In this document: positions 16,562 through 24,407 of the stretch, in pieces
How positions within the stretch are numbered: the first letter of the stretch is position 1
How the letters are laid out: each line of letters starts with the position of its first letter
Origin: Colimorpha sp045639845
Lineage (GTDB): Bacteria; Bacteroidota; Bacteroidia; Bacteroidales; P3
DNA length: 24,778 nucleotides
Direction: 5' to 3'
Assembly (NCBI GenBank): GCA_045639845.1
Contig: JAZUDW010000062.1
Coordinates: 1-24,778, forward strand
Program-made: the position numbers and the translations under genes
The notes under the pieces: model-generated
Database searches by the model: none
Seen by the model: the letters and a program-made list of their open reading frames with translations, nothing else
Told to the model about the DNA's origin: nothing

Positions 16562-16955
16562 CAGCTGCTGTGGTGGCAAGCACCAGACGCCAGCCACCGA
16601 TAGGCCTACGGTGCAAGGGTCTTGGCAGGCCTGAGGACTGCCCTAAACGACTCTCACCAACCATGGCCGCAGCCGATCTACGCACCATCGGTGTCAGTTG
16701 GTGTATTATTTGCATGCTATAGGATCGAACCAACATTCTATGCCTACGGCACTATTGCCGCTCTTCGCCCCATGGGCTATAGCTGCCATCAGGGTGGCTA
16801 TACCATGGATAGTCTGCAACGGGCAAAGAGGGTTGGTCTGTGAAAAAAAATATCACATCACATATCATACGGTTTATCAATGATTTATAAAAGCAATTGG
16901 TACTTTTCGGTGAAGTTTTTTTTTTCGTTTTTTTTCCTATGTGACAAAATAGTTG

Positions 16956-16963
16956 TATGTTTG
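16956..16963 (+). promoter_or_regulatory. candidate -7 promoter element
   Basis: TATGTTTG matches TAnnTTTG exactly. Transcription from about 16970 would give a leader of about 107 nt before the 17077 start codon. The -33 area is a T-run without exact TTTG. Confidence 0.5.
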
Positions 16964-16985
16964 CTATAGGGGACGGTACTCCAAA

Positions 16986-17033
16986 TATGCTGCCTCGCAC
17001 AATAGCCGATAGCACCTATGGGGATGCAGCATA
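16986..17033 (+). promoter_or_regulatory. leader hairpin upstream of the first paralogue
   Basis: TATGCTGC (16986-16993) and GCAGCATA (17026-17033) form a perfect 8-bp stem around a 32-nt loop. It lies between the candidate promoter and the start codon, which is preceded by an A-rich stretch. Confidence 0.4.
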
Positions 17034-17076
17034 GCAACAGCAAAATAAATTGAAAAAAAATTAACATTTATATTAT

Positions 17077-18087
17077 ATGGCAAAATGTTATCACCAGTAT
17101 CTACAAGCTTTTTCGGGCAAACTGGGTCCTATCACTTTCCGCACGGCCAGCGATGGCTCAACCGTAGTGGCACGCTCTATTGAACGAAACAATAGCCGCA
17201 CCATGCCCCAGCAGCGCCAGCGTATGCAGTTTGCCAACATTGCTGCCATATATAAGATATGCCGCGGTTTGCTGGACCTGCATTTTGGCCGCCGAAAGGA
17301 ACGGCAGTCGGTGTATAACGCCTTCGTATCGGCCAACCTCGCCGGCACCGTGAAGGTGTATATGTCCAAGCAGATGAAGCAGATGGGCGGCAGCATACTG
17401 GCACCCTACTGCATAAGCATGGGGTCGCTGCCCAGCATAGATGTGCATAGGGATCAGAATGCTGCCTTCGTAAGCAATATTGCCATGGGATCGCTCTCCA
17501 TAGGTCCGGAAACCACCGTAGCCGAATTGTCGAAAGCTATTGTGAATCACAATGAAAGCTTCATATATGGCGACAGTATTGCCTTCATGCTGGGCACGCA
17601 GAACATCGACAGCATCACCGATACGCCGCGGGTGCGTATGTATCGCTACGAGGTGACGCTGAGCCGCAGCGACAAACGGAAGCTGTGGTCGGTGGTTTCG
17701 TGCTACGGATTTCAAAGCCTACATGGGCGCCTAGCCTCGCGTAGCGATATGCCTGAAGGAGCACTGGCATGGATACATCTGCGCCCTGGCCATGCCACCG
17801 AGGCCAGCACTCAGCATCTGGTGATGAACAGCACGCTCTATGAACACTACACCACCGAGAGTGCCTTCCTCGAGAGCGCCTCTACCTATGGCGGCATCGA
17901 CGATCGGTGCTACGCTGAGCCTGCGCAAGCCTCCGACCCCTTTATGTACTACCCCCCTGCAGACTCACTGGATGCTGGCGACGACACGCCTTCAACGCCT
18001 ACCCCGCTCTACCCTCCTTACAGCCCTATGCCCTGCCCTGAGGACTCTTTCAACGCACGCTCTCACTCGGCATTTAGCCCTGGATGA
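17077..18087 (+). CDS. protein of unknown function, paralogue 1 with Pro-rich tail
   Basis: 336 residues. The core (about 1-284) aligns end to end with the product of 18560-19717. Shared motifs are FSGKLGPITFR/IRGKLGDLTFR, ARSIE/SRSIE, ILAPY, MGSLSIG, TTVAELS, GDSIAF, KRKLW, WIH, QHLVM and YEHYTT. The N-terminal G-K-L-G...F-R...R-S pattern recalls the DUF6266-type proteins of Bacteroidetes, but I cannot assign the family firmly. No signal peptide or membrane helix is visible. The tail (285-336) is low-complexity, rich in Pro, Ser, Thr and Asp. The gene stands alone behind a TATGTTTG promoter element and a hairpin leader. The function is unknown. Confidence 0.8.
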   Translation: MAKCYHQYLQAFSGKLGPITFRTASDGSTVVARSIERNNSRTMPQQRQRMQFANIAAIYKICRGLLDLHFGRRKERQSVYNAFVSANLAGTVKVYMSKQMKQMGGSILAPYCISMGSLPSIDVHRDQNAAFVSNIAMGSLSIGPETTVAELSKAIVNHNESFIYGDSIAFMLGTQNIDSITDTPRVRMYRYEVTLSRSDKRKLWSVVSCYGFQSLHGRLASRSDMPEGALAWIHLRPGHATEASTQHLVMNSTLYEHYTTESAFLESASTYGGIDDRCYAEPAQASDPFMYYPPADSLDAGDDTPSTPTPLYPPYSPMPCPEDSFNARSHSAFSPG

Positions 18088-18559
18088 GGCCTATGGTGAG
18101 CTATGCATAGAAAAGGTCGTGTACACAAACGTAATATGGTTACAAATGTGAATCGATTGTTGATAACTATATATTTTACAAACCTATGAGTTGATAACTA
18201 CGCGATAATTGTTCACAAGAGTTTGCCAGGACTCATCTCCGTGAGTGGCTTATTTGAGTGCCACCCGAGAATGGTGATCAAAGAAAAAAAAATGAAAAAA
18301 AATGTAACAATTGAAAAGTTGGCACTATTTATAATTATGACGAAAATTCGAGGACCATAGTACAAACAATCGAACACCCCGTGTGTTCTCCACAGAGCAG
18401 TTGCCTCTATCAAATAATGAAGAAGAACTATCGAGCAACGAAAACCAGGGGCACCACCCAATGGTGCAGACCGCCCATCATATAAGGGCACGTAGATATT
18501 TGATAGAGTCGCTCCCGCCGATCGATGTTCAAAAATAAAAGAATAAAAAATAACGAAAA
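18088..18559. other. 472-bp gene-free region between the two paralogues
   Basis: It contains a 10-bp palindrome CTATGCATAG (18101-18110), an AT-rich block with TTATCAACA on the minus strand (18158-18166) and a near copy (18189-18197). Short hairpins lie near 18220-18275, an A-rich stretch near 18285-18310, and a structured segment at 18405-18508. No exact TAnnTTTG promoter was found. The region is long enough for a small RNA or a regulatory leader. Confidence 0.5.
18405..18508 (+). promoter_or_regulatory. structured leader element upstream of the second paralogue
   Basis: CTCTATCAAATA (18405-18416) pairs perfectly with TATTTGATAGAG (18497-18508). It encloses about 80 nt that contain GCACCA/TGGTGC with a 5-nt loop. 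GTTGC (18400-18404) can pair instead with GCAAC near 18436-18440, overlapping the left flank of the long stem. The element ends 51 bp before the start codon. Confidence 0.5.
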
Positions 18560-19717
18560 ATGGCAAAAAACAGCCATTATTTACTAAGAAACATCAGAGG
18601 TAAACTTGGTGACCTCACGTTTCGCAACAGTGCTGAAGGCACTACTATCATTTCCCGCAGTATAGAGGAAAACAAAACCAAGACCAACAAACAGCAAGTA
18701 AACAGACTTCGCTTTGGCAACATTGCCGCCAATTATGCTCTCTTCAACGGCCACCTCACGGGTGCATTTGAGTTCAAGAATGCCAATATGAGCGATGCCA
18801 ATGCTTTTATGAGAGTCAATATGACCAAGTCGCCTTCGGTGTATATCACTAAGACAGACCGAAATATGGGGGCTTGCGTGCTGGCACCGTACATAGTGAG
18901 CTGTGGAAACCTTTCTACCATTGAGGTGACGATACAAAATGGACGTATGGTATCATCTATTGCTTTAGGCTCGCTCACAATAGGAAACGATACTACTGTT
19001 GCTGATTTTTCCAACGTAGTGATTTCCAACAATAAAGACTTTGCTATAGGAGACCAGATTACGTTCTGCCGCGGATATCAGCAGATGGACAGCATCTCAA
19101 ACACACCCCGTGCCAAGGTGGTATGCTACAAGGTGACGCTTTCGGACACTGACACTAGGAAACTATGGGATATATCGGGTTCCGATGGTTTCACATCGCT
19201 CAACGGATACTGTGCCACCGAGACCGCTATCACCGACGGCGGTGTGGTATGGATTCATTCGAGCCGTCAGAAAACGGGACTGAAGGTGAGCACTCAACGC
19301 CTGGTGATGGGCAACACCTTCTATGAAAGCTATACCACTCCTCAAGCTTTCGAGGCCTCGGCTTTGAGCTATGGTGGTTTCACCGATACAGCGTATCTGC
19401 AACCAGAGCAAGAACCTAACGGTACCATTGGCAACGGCACTGCTACGCCTCCGCAACAGAATGGCAATAGTACTGTAAAGTATATCATCACAGTGGAATC
19501 GGCCAATAGTGCTATGGGCACTGTGTCTGGCAGCGGCGAATACGAGGCAAACACCACCGTCACTTTGAGTGCTACCCCAAATTCGGGCTACCAGTTCGAC
19601 AAATGGACCGACGGCAACACTGCCAATCCTCGCCAGATAACGGTGAACGGCAACGGCACTTACACTGCTTCGTTCAAGTCAACAACTTCGGGCGGCGGCA
19701 GTATGATGGGCGACTAA
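18560..19717 (+). CDS. protein of unknown function, paralogue 2 with InlB-B-type repeat domain
   Basis: 385 residues. The core (about 1-290) is collinear with paralogue 1. A Gln/Asn/Gly-rich linker leads to a domain at about 307-373 with the pattern of divergent InlB B-repeat / Flg_new modules: ITVESANSAMGTVSGSGEYEANTTVTLSA, SGYQFDKWTDG, NGTYTASFK. It ends in a Gly-rich SGGGSMMGD. These modules normally occur in surface or secreted proteins, yet no signal peptide is visible at the N terminus (MAKNSHYLLRNIRGKLG). The core resembles DUF6266-type proteins only loosely. A bidirectional terminator follows. The function is unknown. Confidence 0.82.
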   Translation: MAKNSHYLLRNIRGKLGDLTFRNSAEGTTIISRSIEENKTKTNKQQVNRLRFGNIAANYALFNGHLTGAFEFKNANMSDANAFMRVNMTKSPSVYITKTDRNMGACVLAPYIVSCGNLSTIEVTIQNGRMVSSIALGSLTIGNDTTVADFSNVVISNNKDFAIGDQITFCRGYQQMDSISNTPRAKVVCYKVTLSDTDTRKLWDISGSDGFTSLNGYCATETAITDGGVVWIHSSRQKTGLKVSTQRLVMGNTFYESYTTPQAFEASALSYGGFTDTAYLQPEQEPNGTIGNGTATPPQQNGNSTVKYIITVESANSAMGTVSGSGEYEANTTVTLSATPNSGYQFDKWTDGNTANPRQITVNGNGTYTASFKSTTSGGGSMMGD

Positions 19718-19751
19718 TGATTGCCTGATGATGGACAAGATGTGCATCATC

Positions 19752-19790
19752 AAAAAAAAGGGTTCCGATGAGACTATCGGGACCCTTTAT
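19752..19790. terminator. bidirectional terminator
   Basis: GGGTTCCGAT (19760-19769) pairs with ATCGGGACCC (19776-19785) with one T-G and a 6-nt loop. It is flanked by eight A (19752-19759) and by TTTATTATTATG. It sits between convergent genes and can serve both paralogue 2 and the pseudouridine synthase gene. Confidence 0.88.
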
Positions 19791-19816
19791 TATTATGTTT
19801 TAATCTATTATAACGA

Positions 19817-20686
19817 CTATAACGTGAGCAGTTTGGTAAACGATACGGGGAACGGTGTTTCGAACTCCAGATACTTACCAGTGATGGGGTGTGTGAAGCA
19901 GAGACGGTAGGCATGGAGAGCCAGTCGGTTGATGGGCGACACATCATCTTTGTAGCCATACATGGGATCGTGTACCACAGGATGCTTCATCTCGCGCAGA
20001 TGCACACGGATCTGATTGCGGCGGCCCGTATCGAGGTGCAATTTGAGCAGAGAGTAGCGGCGGCTGGTCTGCAACACTTCGTAGTGGGTGATGGCCTCTT
20101 TGCCGCCATTATCTACAGGCGAGGAGATCACACAGTACTGGCCATCGGTGAGCCAGGTGCGAATGGTGCCCTGTTCGGGTTCTACCTTGCCCCAGGCCAC
20201 GGCCACATAGGCACGGTCGTTCACCAGACCTTTCCAGTCGGCTTCGAAACGCTGAGAAGTCTGTTTGGTTTTGGAGAAAACCATCAGTCCCGAAGTATCG
20301 CGGTCCAGACGATGCACGATGTGGGCATTGCACTTTTGGTGAGAATAACGGAAATATTTGTTGAGCTCGTTGAGAGCTGTCACATCGTTGGGTTTCTTGG
20401 AGTTGCTGAGCACTCCTTCGTGCTTATTGATCACTACAATAAAATCGTCCTCGTACACTATATCGATGAGGCTGTTGCGAAAACGCTGACGATAGTTGGC
20501 CTTGACAATGCTCACTACCATGCCGGGAAGCAGGGGGAAGTTGAACTGCGAGGTGCGACGACCATCAACGCAAACACTGTGACCGAGCAGTGCCTTGACG
20601 CGGGTACGGGTCATATTGGGGAAACATTTCTGCAAGAAAGGCAGAAGTTCTATAGGCTCGTTGACTAAATATTCGTTATTATTCAT
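19817..20686 (-). CDS. RluA-family pseudouridine synthase
   Basis: 289 residues. An S4 RNA-binding domain (about 1-65; FPNMTRTRVKALLGHSVCVDGR) precedes the catalytic domain with the RluA signature HRLDRDTSGLMVFSKT (125-140; catalytic D128). Also present are RAYVAVAWG and the closing LDTGRRNQIRVHLREMKHPVVHDPMYG. It isomerises uridine to pseudouridine in rRNA or tRNA; the exact site cannot be read from the sequence. It lies 76 bp after the nitroreductase gene and may be the last gene of a radical SAM/nitroreductase/RluA unit ending at the bidirectional terminator. Confidence 0.93.
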   Translation of the reverse strand: MNNNEYLVNEPIELLPFLQKCFPNMTRTRVKALLGHSVCVDGRRTSQFNFPLLPGMVVSIVKANYRQRFRNSLIDIVYEDDFIVVINKHEGVLSNSKKPNDVTALNELNKYFRYSHQKCNAHIVHRLDRDTSGLMVFSKTKQTSQRFEADWKGLVNDRAYVAVAWGKVEPEQGTIRTWLTDGQYCVISSPVDNGGKEAITHYEVLQTSRRYSLLKLHLDTGRRNQIRVHLREMKHPVVHDPMYGYKDDVSPINRLALHAYRLCFTHPITGKYLEFETPFPVSFTKLLTL

Positions 20687-20762
20687 ACCTTATGGTAACG
20701 GAGATTGGCTTGTTTTATTATTCACTGCTCCTTGTACAACGGAAAATGGATCGTGGCAATGC

Positions 20763-21473
20763 CTATTTCCAACTGAAGGGACAGGGATGCCCCTGGTCGT
20801 GCTCGCACTGCGACACACCTATCTCGAAATGGAGTTTGGCAATACCGAGGTCTGTCTTGGTGTAGCCTGCCAGTGAAAACTTGGTGCGGGCTGTCACGGT
20901 CTTACCATCGGCATCCAATTCGAAATAAAACTTCTGCTGATTGATGGCCGTGGGGGCCAGCAGCGCCGACTCCACACCCATGCGGAACCAAGAGGGGCTG
21001 TAGATATTGAAGTTGCTTACTTGTTGGATGGTCTTGCTTTTATGCTGCACACCTTGTGTGGCTCCATAGCCCAGAGAGATGACGCACGAAATCTTTTCGC
21101 CTGGCAGAAGGGTGTAGGCTCCTGCTACCTTGCCGTAGGTGAGACCTACCCAGCAAGTGTTGAGACCCAGCGTTTGTGCCAGCAACACCAACTGTTCGCC
21201 ATGGTAACCTACGCGTTCCTCGAAGGTGGCGTCGGGGGTGCCTGCCATCACTATATAGTTGCTCACGTTGGCAAACTTGCCGTATTTGGCCAAGGTGCTT
21301 TGAAAGGCTTTGGGTTCGTTGACCACAAGCTGCACGTGCAGATGGGCTGTGGCATTGATTTCTTCGATCATGGCCTGCGTAGCGTCGATGGCATCCTGGG
21401 TAAGAGGTTTGTCGAGATAGGCTCGCACCGAATGACGCTGCTGAACGGCTTCAAAAAGGGTTTGTTTCGACAT
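20763..21473 (-). CDS. nitroreductase family protein (TM1586-type)
   Basis: 236 residues. The N-terminal RHSVRAYLDKPL is the FMN-phosphate-binding start of nitroreductases. GYHGEQLVLLAQTLGLNTCWVGL and FRMGVESALLAPTAINQQKFYF are typical of the TM1586 'putative TM nitroreductase' subfamily, which has two pseudo-repeats in one chain. Such enzymes use FMN and NAD(P)H; the natural substrate is unknown. The C-terminal end has Cys and His clustered (QCEHDQGHPCPF), which is unusual after the family's LHFEIG motif. It is 45 bp downstream of the radical SAM gene. Confidence 0.9.
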   Translation of the reverse strand: MSKQTLFEAVQQRHSVRAYLDKPLTQDAIDATQAMIEEINATAHLHVQLVVNEPKAFQSTLAKYGKFANVSNYIVMAGTPDATFEERVGYHGEQLVLLAQTLGLNTCWVGLTYGKVAGAYTLLPGEKISCVISLGYGATQGVQHKSKTIQQVSNFNIYSPSWFRMGVESALLAPTAINQQKFYFELDADGKTVTARTKFSLAGYTKTDLGIAKLHFEIGVSQCEHDQGHPCPFSWK

Positions 21474-21518
21474 ATTATATATATAGTATATTATACCTAT
21501 TTAATAGGTGGTTTGTTT

Positions 21519-22535
21519 TTATGACTGCTGTATTTGGAAATGATAGCCTTCCAACAGCGGCGAGGGCTGGAACTTCACATTGTGGATACGCGTGTGCATC
21601 CGTATGAACTTTTTATTGAGGGCATGATAGCCTACGGCTGCTGTGAGCATGTCGGGGGACACCAAGATGGTGAGGGGACGGATTGGGAAATGGTGGTCTT
21701 TATCAAAAAAATCGATGAAAACGGATTTCCAAATATAGGATTGTACCAGTTGTTTGAAGGCTACATGAAAAGGACCTGCTTCGTAGTCTATGCCATTGAT
21801 GAAACCTTCGGTGGGATGAAGCCCTACCCGAAGCACTGCAATATGATGGTCTTCGAAAAGCTTCAAAACAGGGGCTGTCCATGCTATGGCCTCATCCAAA
21901 GTAAGAGGTGCGTATTGTCCCGAATGGTACATAGCACTCAGCTGCGTGTGGGGTATGACCAAGGTGGGATAGATACGTGTGTTGGTGGCACCAAGGTCTA
22001 TGATCCTTCGTGCTGTATCCAACGACCGCTCGGCACTATCGTTAGGTAGGCCTACCATCATCTGCATACCTACTTCGATGCCGTGCGACTGGATGATACG
22101 GGCTGCTTTTTCAACATCGGCAGATGTATAGCCTCTATTGACTGCTTGCAGCACCTCATCACTGAGACTCTGCACACCCAGCTCTACTGTGGTTACACCA
22201 TAGCGACTCAGCAACGATACTCCTTCGTCGGTTATATAATCAGGACGTGTTGAAAGTCTGATAGACGAGATAGACCCATCTTCTATATAAGGATGCACCA
22301 ATTGTAGCAAACGTTCCTGCTCAGCATAGGGCAAGCCCGTGAATGTGCCACCGAAAAAACCCAACTCTGTGACAGTGCCTTCGGGTATGGTGGAGAGACG
22401 CGACTGGATGGTCTGTATTATCTCTTGGTCGGAAGGCATCTGTTGCTGACCAGATATGACATGCTGATTGCAGTATATACACTGGTTCGGACAAGCCAAC
22501 ATGGGTATGAAAATAGGTATGGTTCGATGCATCAT
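21519..22535 (-). CDS. radical SAM protein (Elp3-like N-terminal type)
   Basis: 338 residues. The SAM/4Fe-4S motif is ACPNQCIYCN (C15, C19, C22), at the very N terminus after PIFIPM. The TIM-barrel motifs GFFGGTFTG, STRPDYI, ELGVQSLSDEVL and GMQMMVGLPND follow, which is the Elp3/HemN-like arrangement. A C-terminal radical-SAM-C-like domain (about 250-338) is present, but there is no acetyltransferase domain, so it is not a full Elp3. Substrate unknown; tRNA or cofactor modification is possible. The start could also be the second Met. It is the first gene of a probable three-gene unit. Confidence 0.9.
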   Translation of the reverse strand: MMHRTIPIFIPMLACPNQCIYCNQHVISGQQQMPSDQEIIQTIQSRLSTIPEGTVTELGFFGGTFTGLPYAEQERLLQLVHPYIEDGSISSIRLSTRPDYITDEGVSLLSRYGVTTVELGVQSLSDEVLQAVNRGYTSADVEKAARIIQSHGIEVGMQMMVGLPNDSAERSLDTARRIIDLGATNTRIYPTLVIPHTQLSAMYHSGQYAPLTLDEAIAWTAPVLKLFEDHHIAVLRVGLHPTEGFINGIDYEAGPFHVAFKQLVQSYIWKSVFIDFFDKDHHFPIRPLTILVSPDMLTAAVGYHALNKKFIRMHTRIHNVKFQPSPLLEGYHFQIQQS

Positions 22536-22813
22536 TTAGCAGTTTTATAGAAGGACGATGTTGTTGTAAAATAATGTTTCACAAGGAACATTATACGTAT
22601 CTTATTAACAGATAACGGGTTGTGAACTAATGAAAAATATACGTTATCAACAGGGTCGGGTCGGGTATGAACAACGGGACTTGGATTTGATATTCAAACA
22701 ACTTTTTATCAACAGTTCTTCCTTCTTTTTCAAGGCTGTTTTCAGCTGTTTTCAACAGCATTTTACTCGGCTAGAAATGGGACATTTTCCTCTCCCCTAT
22801 CCTTTTGTATGCA
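22536..22813. other. 278-bp gene-free region with DnaA-box-like 9-mers and a parS-like palindrome
   Basis: It holds the palindrome ATAATGTT...AACATTAT (22571-22594), TTATTAACA at 22602, TTATCAACA at 22644 and 22706, and TTTTCAACA at 22749, all on the plus strand. The last belongs to a GCTGTT/AACAGC hairpin. It must also carry the promoter of the radical SAM gene, for which no exact TAnnTTTG was found. Confidence 0.5.
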
Positions 22814-23314
22814 CTAATGCTCTTCGTAGAGATCGAGAAACTCGTAGGTATTGCCAATATGCTCTATAAACTTGAGCATGTCTTGGCGGGTAATAACCAA
22901 CGAGGCGGTATTGTCGTTGGGATGGAAGCTTACTTTTTCGGCTTTCAGAAGTCCTTTATCAACAAAGAGGGTCACTTCGTGGTTCACATCGTTCACCAAG
23001 GTGAAAAGCGAAACGCTGCCTGGACGCACACCGAGATATTTCATCATACGCTCGGGCGATGCAAACGACAGTTTGCCCTGGTGGAGCATCTTCTCTATGG
23101 AATGGATATCCATGGCCTGGGTGGAATCCATGATCACAAGGTAATGACGGTTGCCTTTGTGGTTGCGGAAGAAAAGATTCTTACACAATGTGGTGTTCTC
23201 TCCACGATAGTACTGAGCGGCTATCTCTATAGTGGGTGCCTCGGGATGCTCGTAATACTCAAAAGGGATATCTATTTGTTTTAGATATTCGTAAACTTGT
23301 TGCTGTCCTCTCAT
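22814..23314 (-). CDS. YbaK/ProXp-type aminoacyl-tRNA editing protein
   Basis: 166 residues of the prolyl-tRNA editing family (PrdX/ProXp-ala branch), a free-standing domain that hydrolyses mischarged tRNA such as Ala-tRNA-Pro. Diagnostic segments are CKNLFFRNHKGNRHYLVIM (K and R of the tRNA/aminoacyl pocket), the substrate loop GVRPGSVSLFTLVND, VDKGLLKAEKVSFHPNDNTAS and a C-terminal KFIEHIG helix. No signal peptide; cytoplasmic. The nadA stop is 94 bp upstream, with a terminator between, so it may have its own promoter. Confidence 0.9.
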   Translation of the reverse strand: MRGQQQVYEYLKQIDIPFEYYEHPEAPTIEIAAQYYRGENTTLCKNLFFRNHKGNRHYLVIMDSTQAMDIHSIEKMLHQGKLSFASPERMMKYLGVRPGSVSLFTLVNDVNHEVTLFVDKGLLKAEKVSFHPNDNTASLVITRQDMLKFIEHIGNTYEFLDLYEEH

Positions 23315-23345
23315 AGGGTGTGAAGATGTGTATGTTTACATTTGT

Positions 23346-23383
23346 AAAAAGTCAAAGAAGTACTTTGCTATACTCCTTTGACT
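23346..23383 (-). terminator. terminator after nadA
   Basis: On the minus strand AGTCAAAGGAGTA (23371-23383) pairs with TACTTCTTTGACT (23350-23362): a 13-bp stem with one G-U and an 8-nt loop. It is followed by a T-run at 23346-23350. It begins 26 bp past the nadA stop. Confidence 0.82.
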
Positions 23384-23408
23384 TTGTGACTACTTTGTGG
23401 AAAACAGA

Positions 23409-24356
23409 TTACTTGATGAGACCAAGTTTCTGAGACATATCGAGCATTCTTACAATGGGTTGCTTGGCTCGTTCAATGAGGTCGGCACTGAGCTCGATCT
23501 CTGGAGTCTCATTGAGCATACAATTGTAAAGTTTCTCCAAGGTGTTCATTTTCATATAAGAGCAATCGTTGCACGAACAGGTCTTATCGGTAGGTGCTAC
23601 AAGATACTCTTTATCGGGACATGCTTTCTTCATCTCGTAGAGGATGCCAGGCTCGGTGCCAACGATGATCTTCTTTGCATCGGTCTTCTGAATATAGTTC
23701 AGCATAGCCTTGGTGGAACCGACAAAGTCGGCTACTTGAAGCAAAGCGGCGTTACACTCAGGATGTGCCACCATCATGGCGTCGGGGTTGGCAAGTTTCA
23801 ACTTAATAAAACTTTCAGCCTGATAGGAGTCATGGACTGTGCATACACCGTTCCAAAGAAGCATATCGCGTCCTGTTTTGGCATTAATATATCCACCGAG
23901 GTTTTTATCGGGAGCAAAGATTATCTTCTGATCGGCTGGCAGAGAGTTGATAAGTTGTTCGGCATTGCCCGAAGTGCAGATGAGGTCGCTCATGGCTTTG
24001 ATTTCGGCCGTGCAATTCACATAGGATATCACCATATGGTCGGGATGAGCCTCGCGGAAAGGACGGAAATCTTCGGCGCTGCACGATTCGGCGAGCGAAC
24101 AACTGGCTTCCAATACAGGGAGGAGCACTTTCTTGTCGGGGTTAAGTATCTTGGCTGTTTCGGCCATGAAATGGACACCGCAAAAAACGATCATGTCGCA
24201 TTCGGCTTTGCGAGCCACCTGCGCCAGCGCAAGACTATCGCCAGTGAAGTCGGAGATGGCTTGAATCTCATCACGTTGATAATAATGGCCGAGTATGATA
24301 GCATTTTTTTCCTTCTTTAAACGAAGTATATTTTCTACAAGTTCTTTATCTGTCAT
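23409..24356 (-). CDS. nadA: quinolinate synthase
   Basis: 315 residues. It condenses iminoaspartate with dihydroxyacetone phosphate to quinolinate in de novo NAD synthesis, using an oxygen-sensitive 4Fe-4S cluster. Cluster cysteines by comparison with E. coli are C86 (EASCSLAESC), C172 (NGVCTVHDSY) and C265 in the closing CSCNDCSYMKMN. Other family motifs are LGHYYQRDE, CGVHFMAETAKILNP, APDKNLGGY and VGTEPGILYEM. I chose the ATG at 24356 (MTDKELVENI). The frame is open to 24461, but the extra 35 residues come from the AT-rich promoter region and would place a false hydrophobic segment before a cytoplasmic enzyme. nadB and nadC are not in the window. Confidence 0.96.
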   Translation of the reverse strand: MTDKELVENILRLKKEKNAIILGHYYQRDEIQAISDFTGDSLALAQVARKAECDMIVFCGVHFMAETAKILNPDKKVLLPVLEASCSLAESCSAEDFRPFREAHPDHMVISYVNCTAEIKAMSDLICTSGNAEQLINSLPADQKIIFAPDKNLGGYINAKTGRDMLLWNGVCTVHDSYQAESFIKLKLANPDAMMVAHPECNAALLQVADFVGSTKAMLNYIQKTDAKKIIVGTEPGILYEMKKACPDKEYLVAPTDKTCSCNDCSYMKMNTLEKLYNCMLNETPEIELSADLIERAKQPIVRMLDMSQKLGLIK

Positions 24357-24382
24357 TGTATCTAGGTTTTGAATACTTTTAT

Positions 24383-24390
24383 CAAAGATA
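24383..24390 (-). promoter_or_regulatory. candidate nadA -7 element, proximal
   Basis: The minus strand reads TATCTTTG, a perfect TAnnTTTG, 26 bp upstream of the nadA start codon. Confidence 0.4.
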
Positions 24391-24407
24391 AAAGAGGTAA
24401 TTTTTTG

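Larger units (their letters stand above)
16562..17076. other. gene-free leader and promoter region of the first paralogue
   Basis: No convincing gene. The left half (to about 16840) is GC-richer with short hairpins such as GGCAG/CTGCC near 16625-16645. The right half is AT-rich with long T-runs (about 16916-16935). It holds a TAnnTTTG element at 16956-16963 and a leader hairpin at 16986-17033. Confidence 0.5.

Noticed and set aside
16622..16843. Possible 73-residue plus-strand gene in the gap
   Set aside because: No homology-like pattern, no start context, odd composition, and it overlaps other equally open frames of similar length.
20749..20830. Plus-strand peptide containing GQGCPWSCSHCDTP, a CxxxCxxC radical-SAM-like motif
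   Set aside because: It lies antisense to the nitroreductase C terminus, is closed by a stop after about 35 residues and lacks any further radical SAM motif. The Cys codons arise opposite the Cys/His/Gln-rich end of the real gene.
22630..22869. Possible 79-residue plus-strand gene
   Set aside because: It runs into the well-supported editing-protein gene on the opposite strand and its composition follows the TTATCAACA-type repeats.
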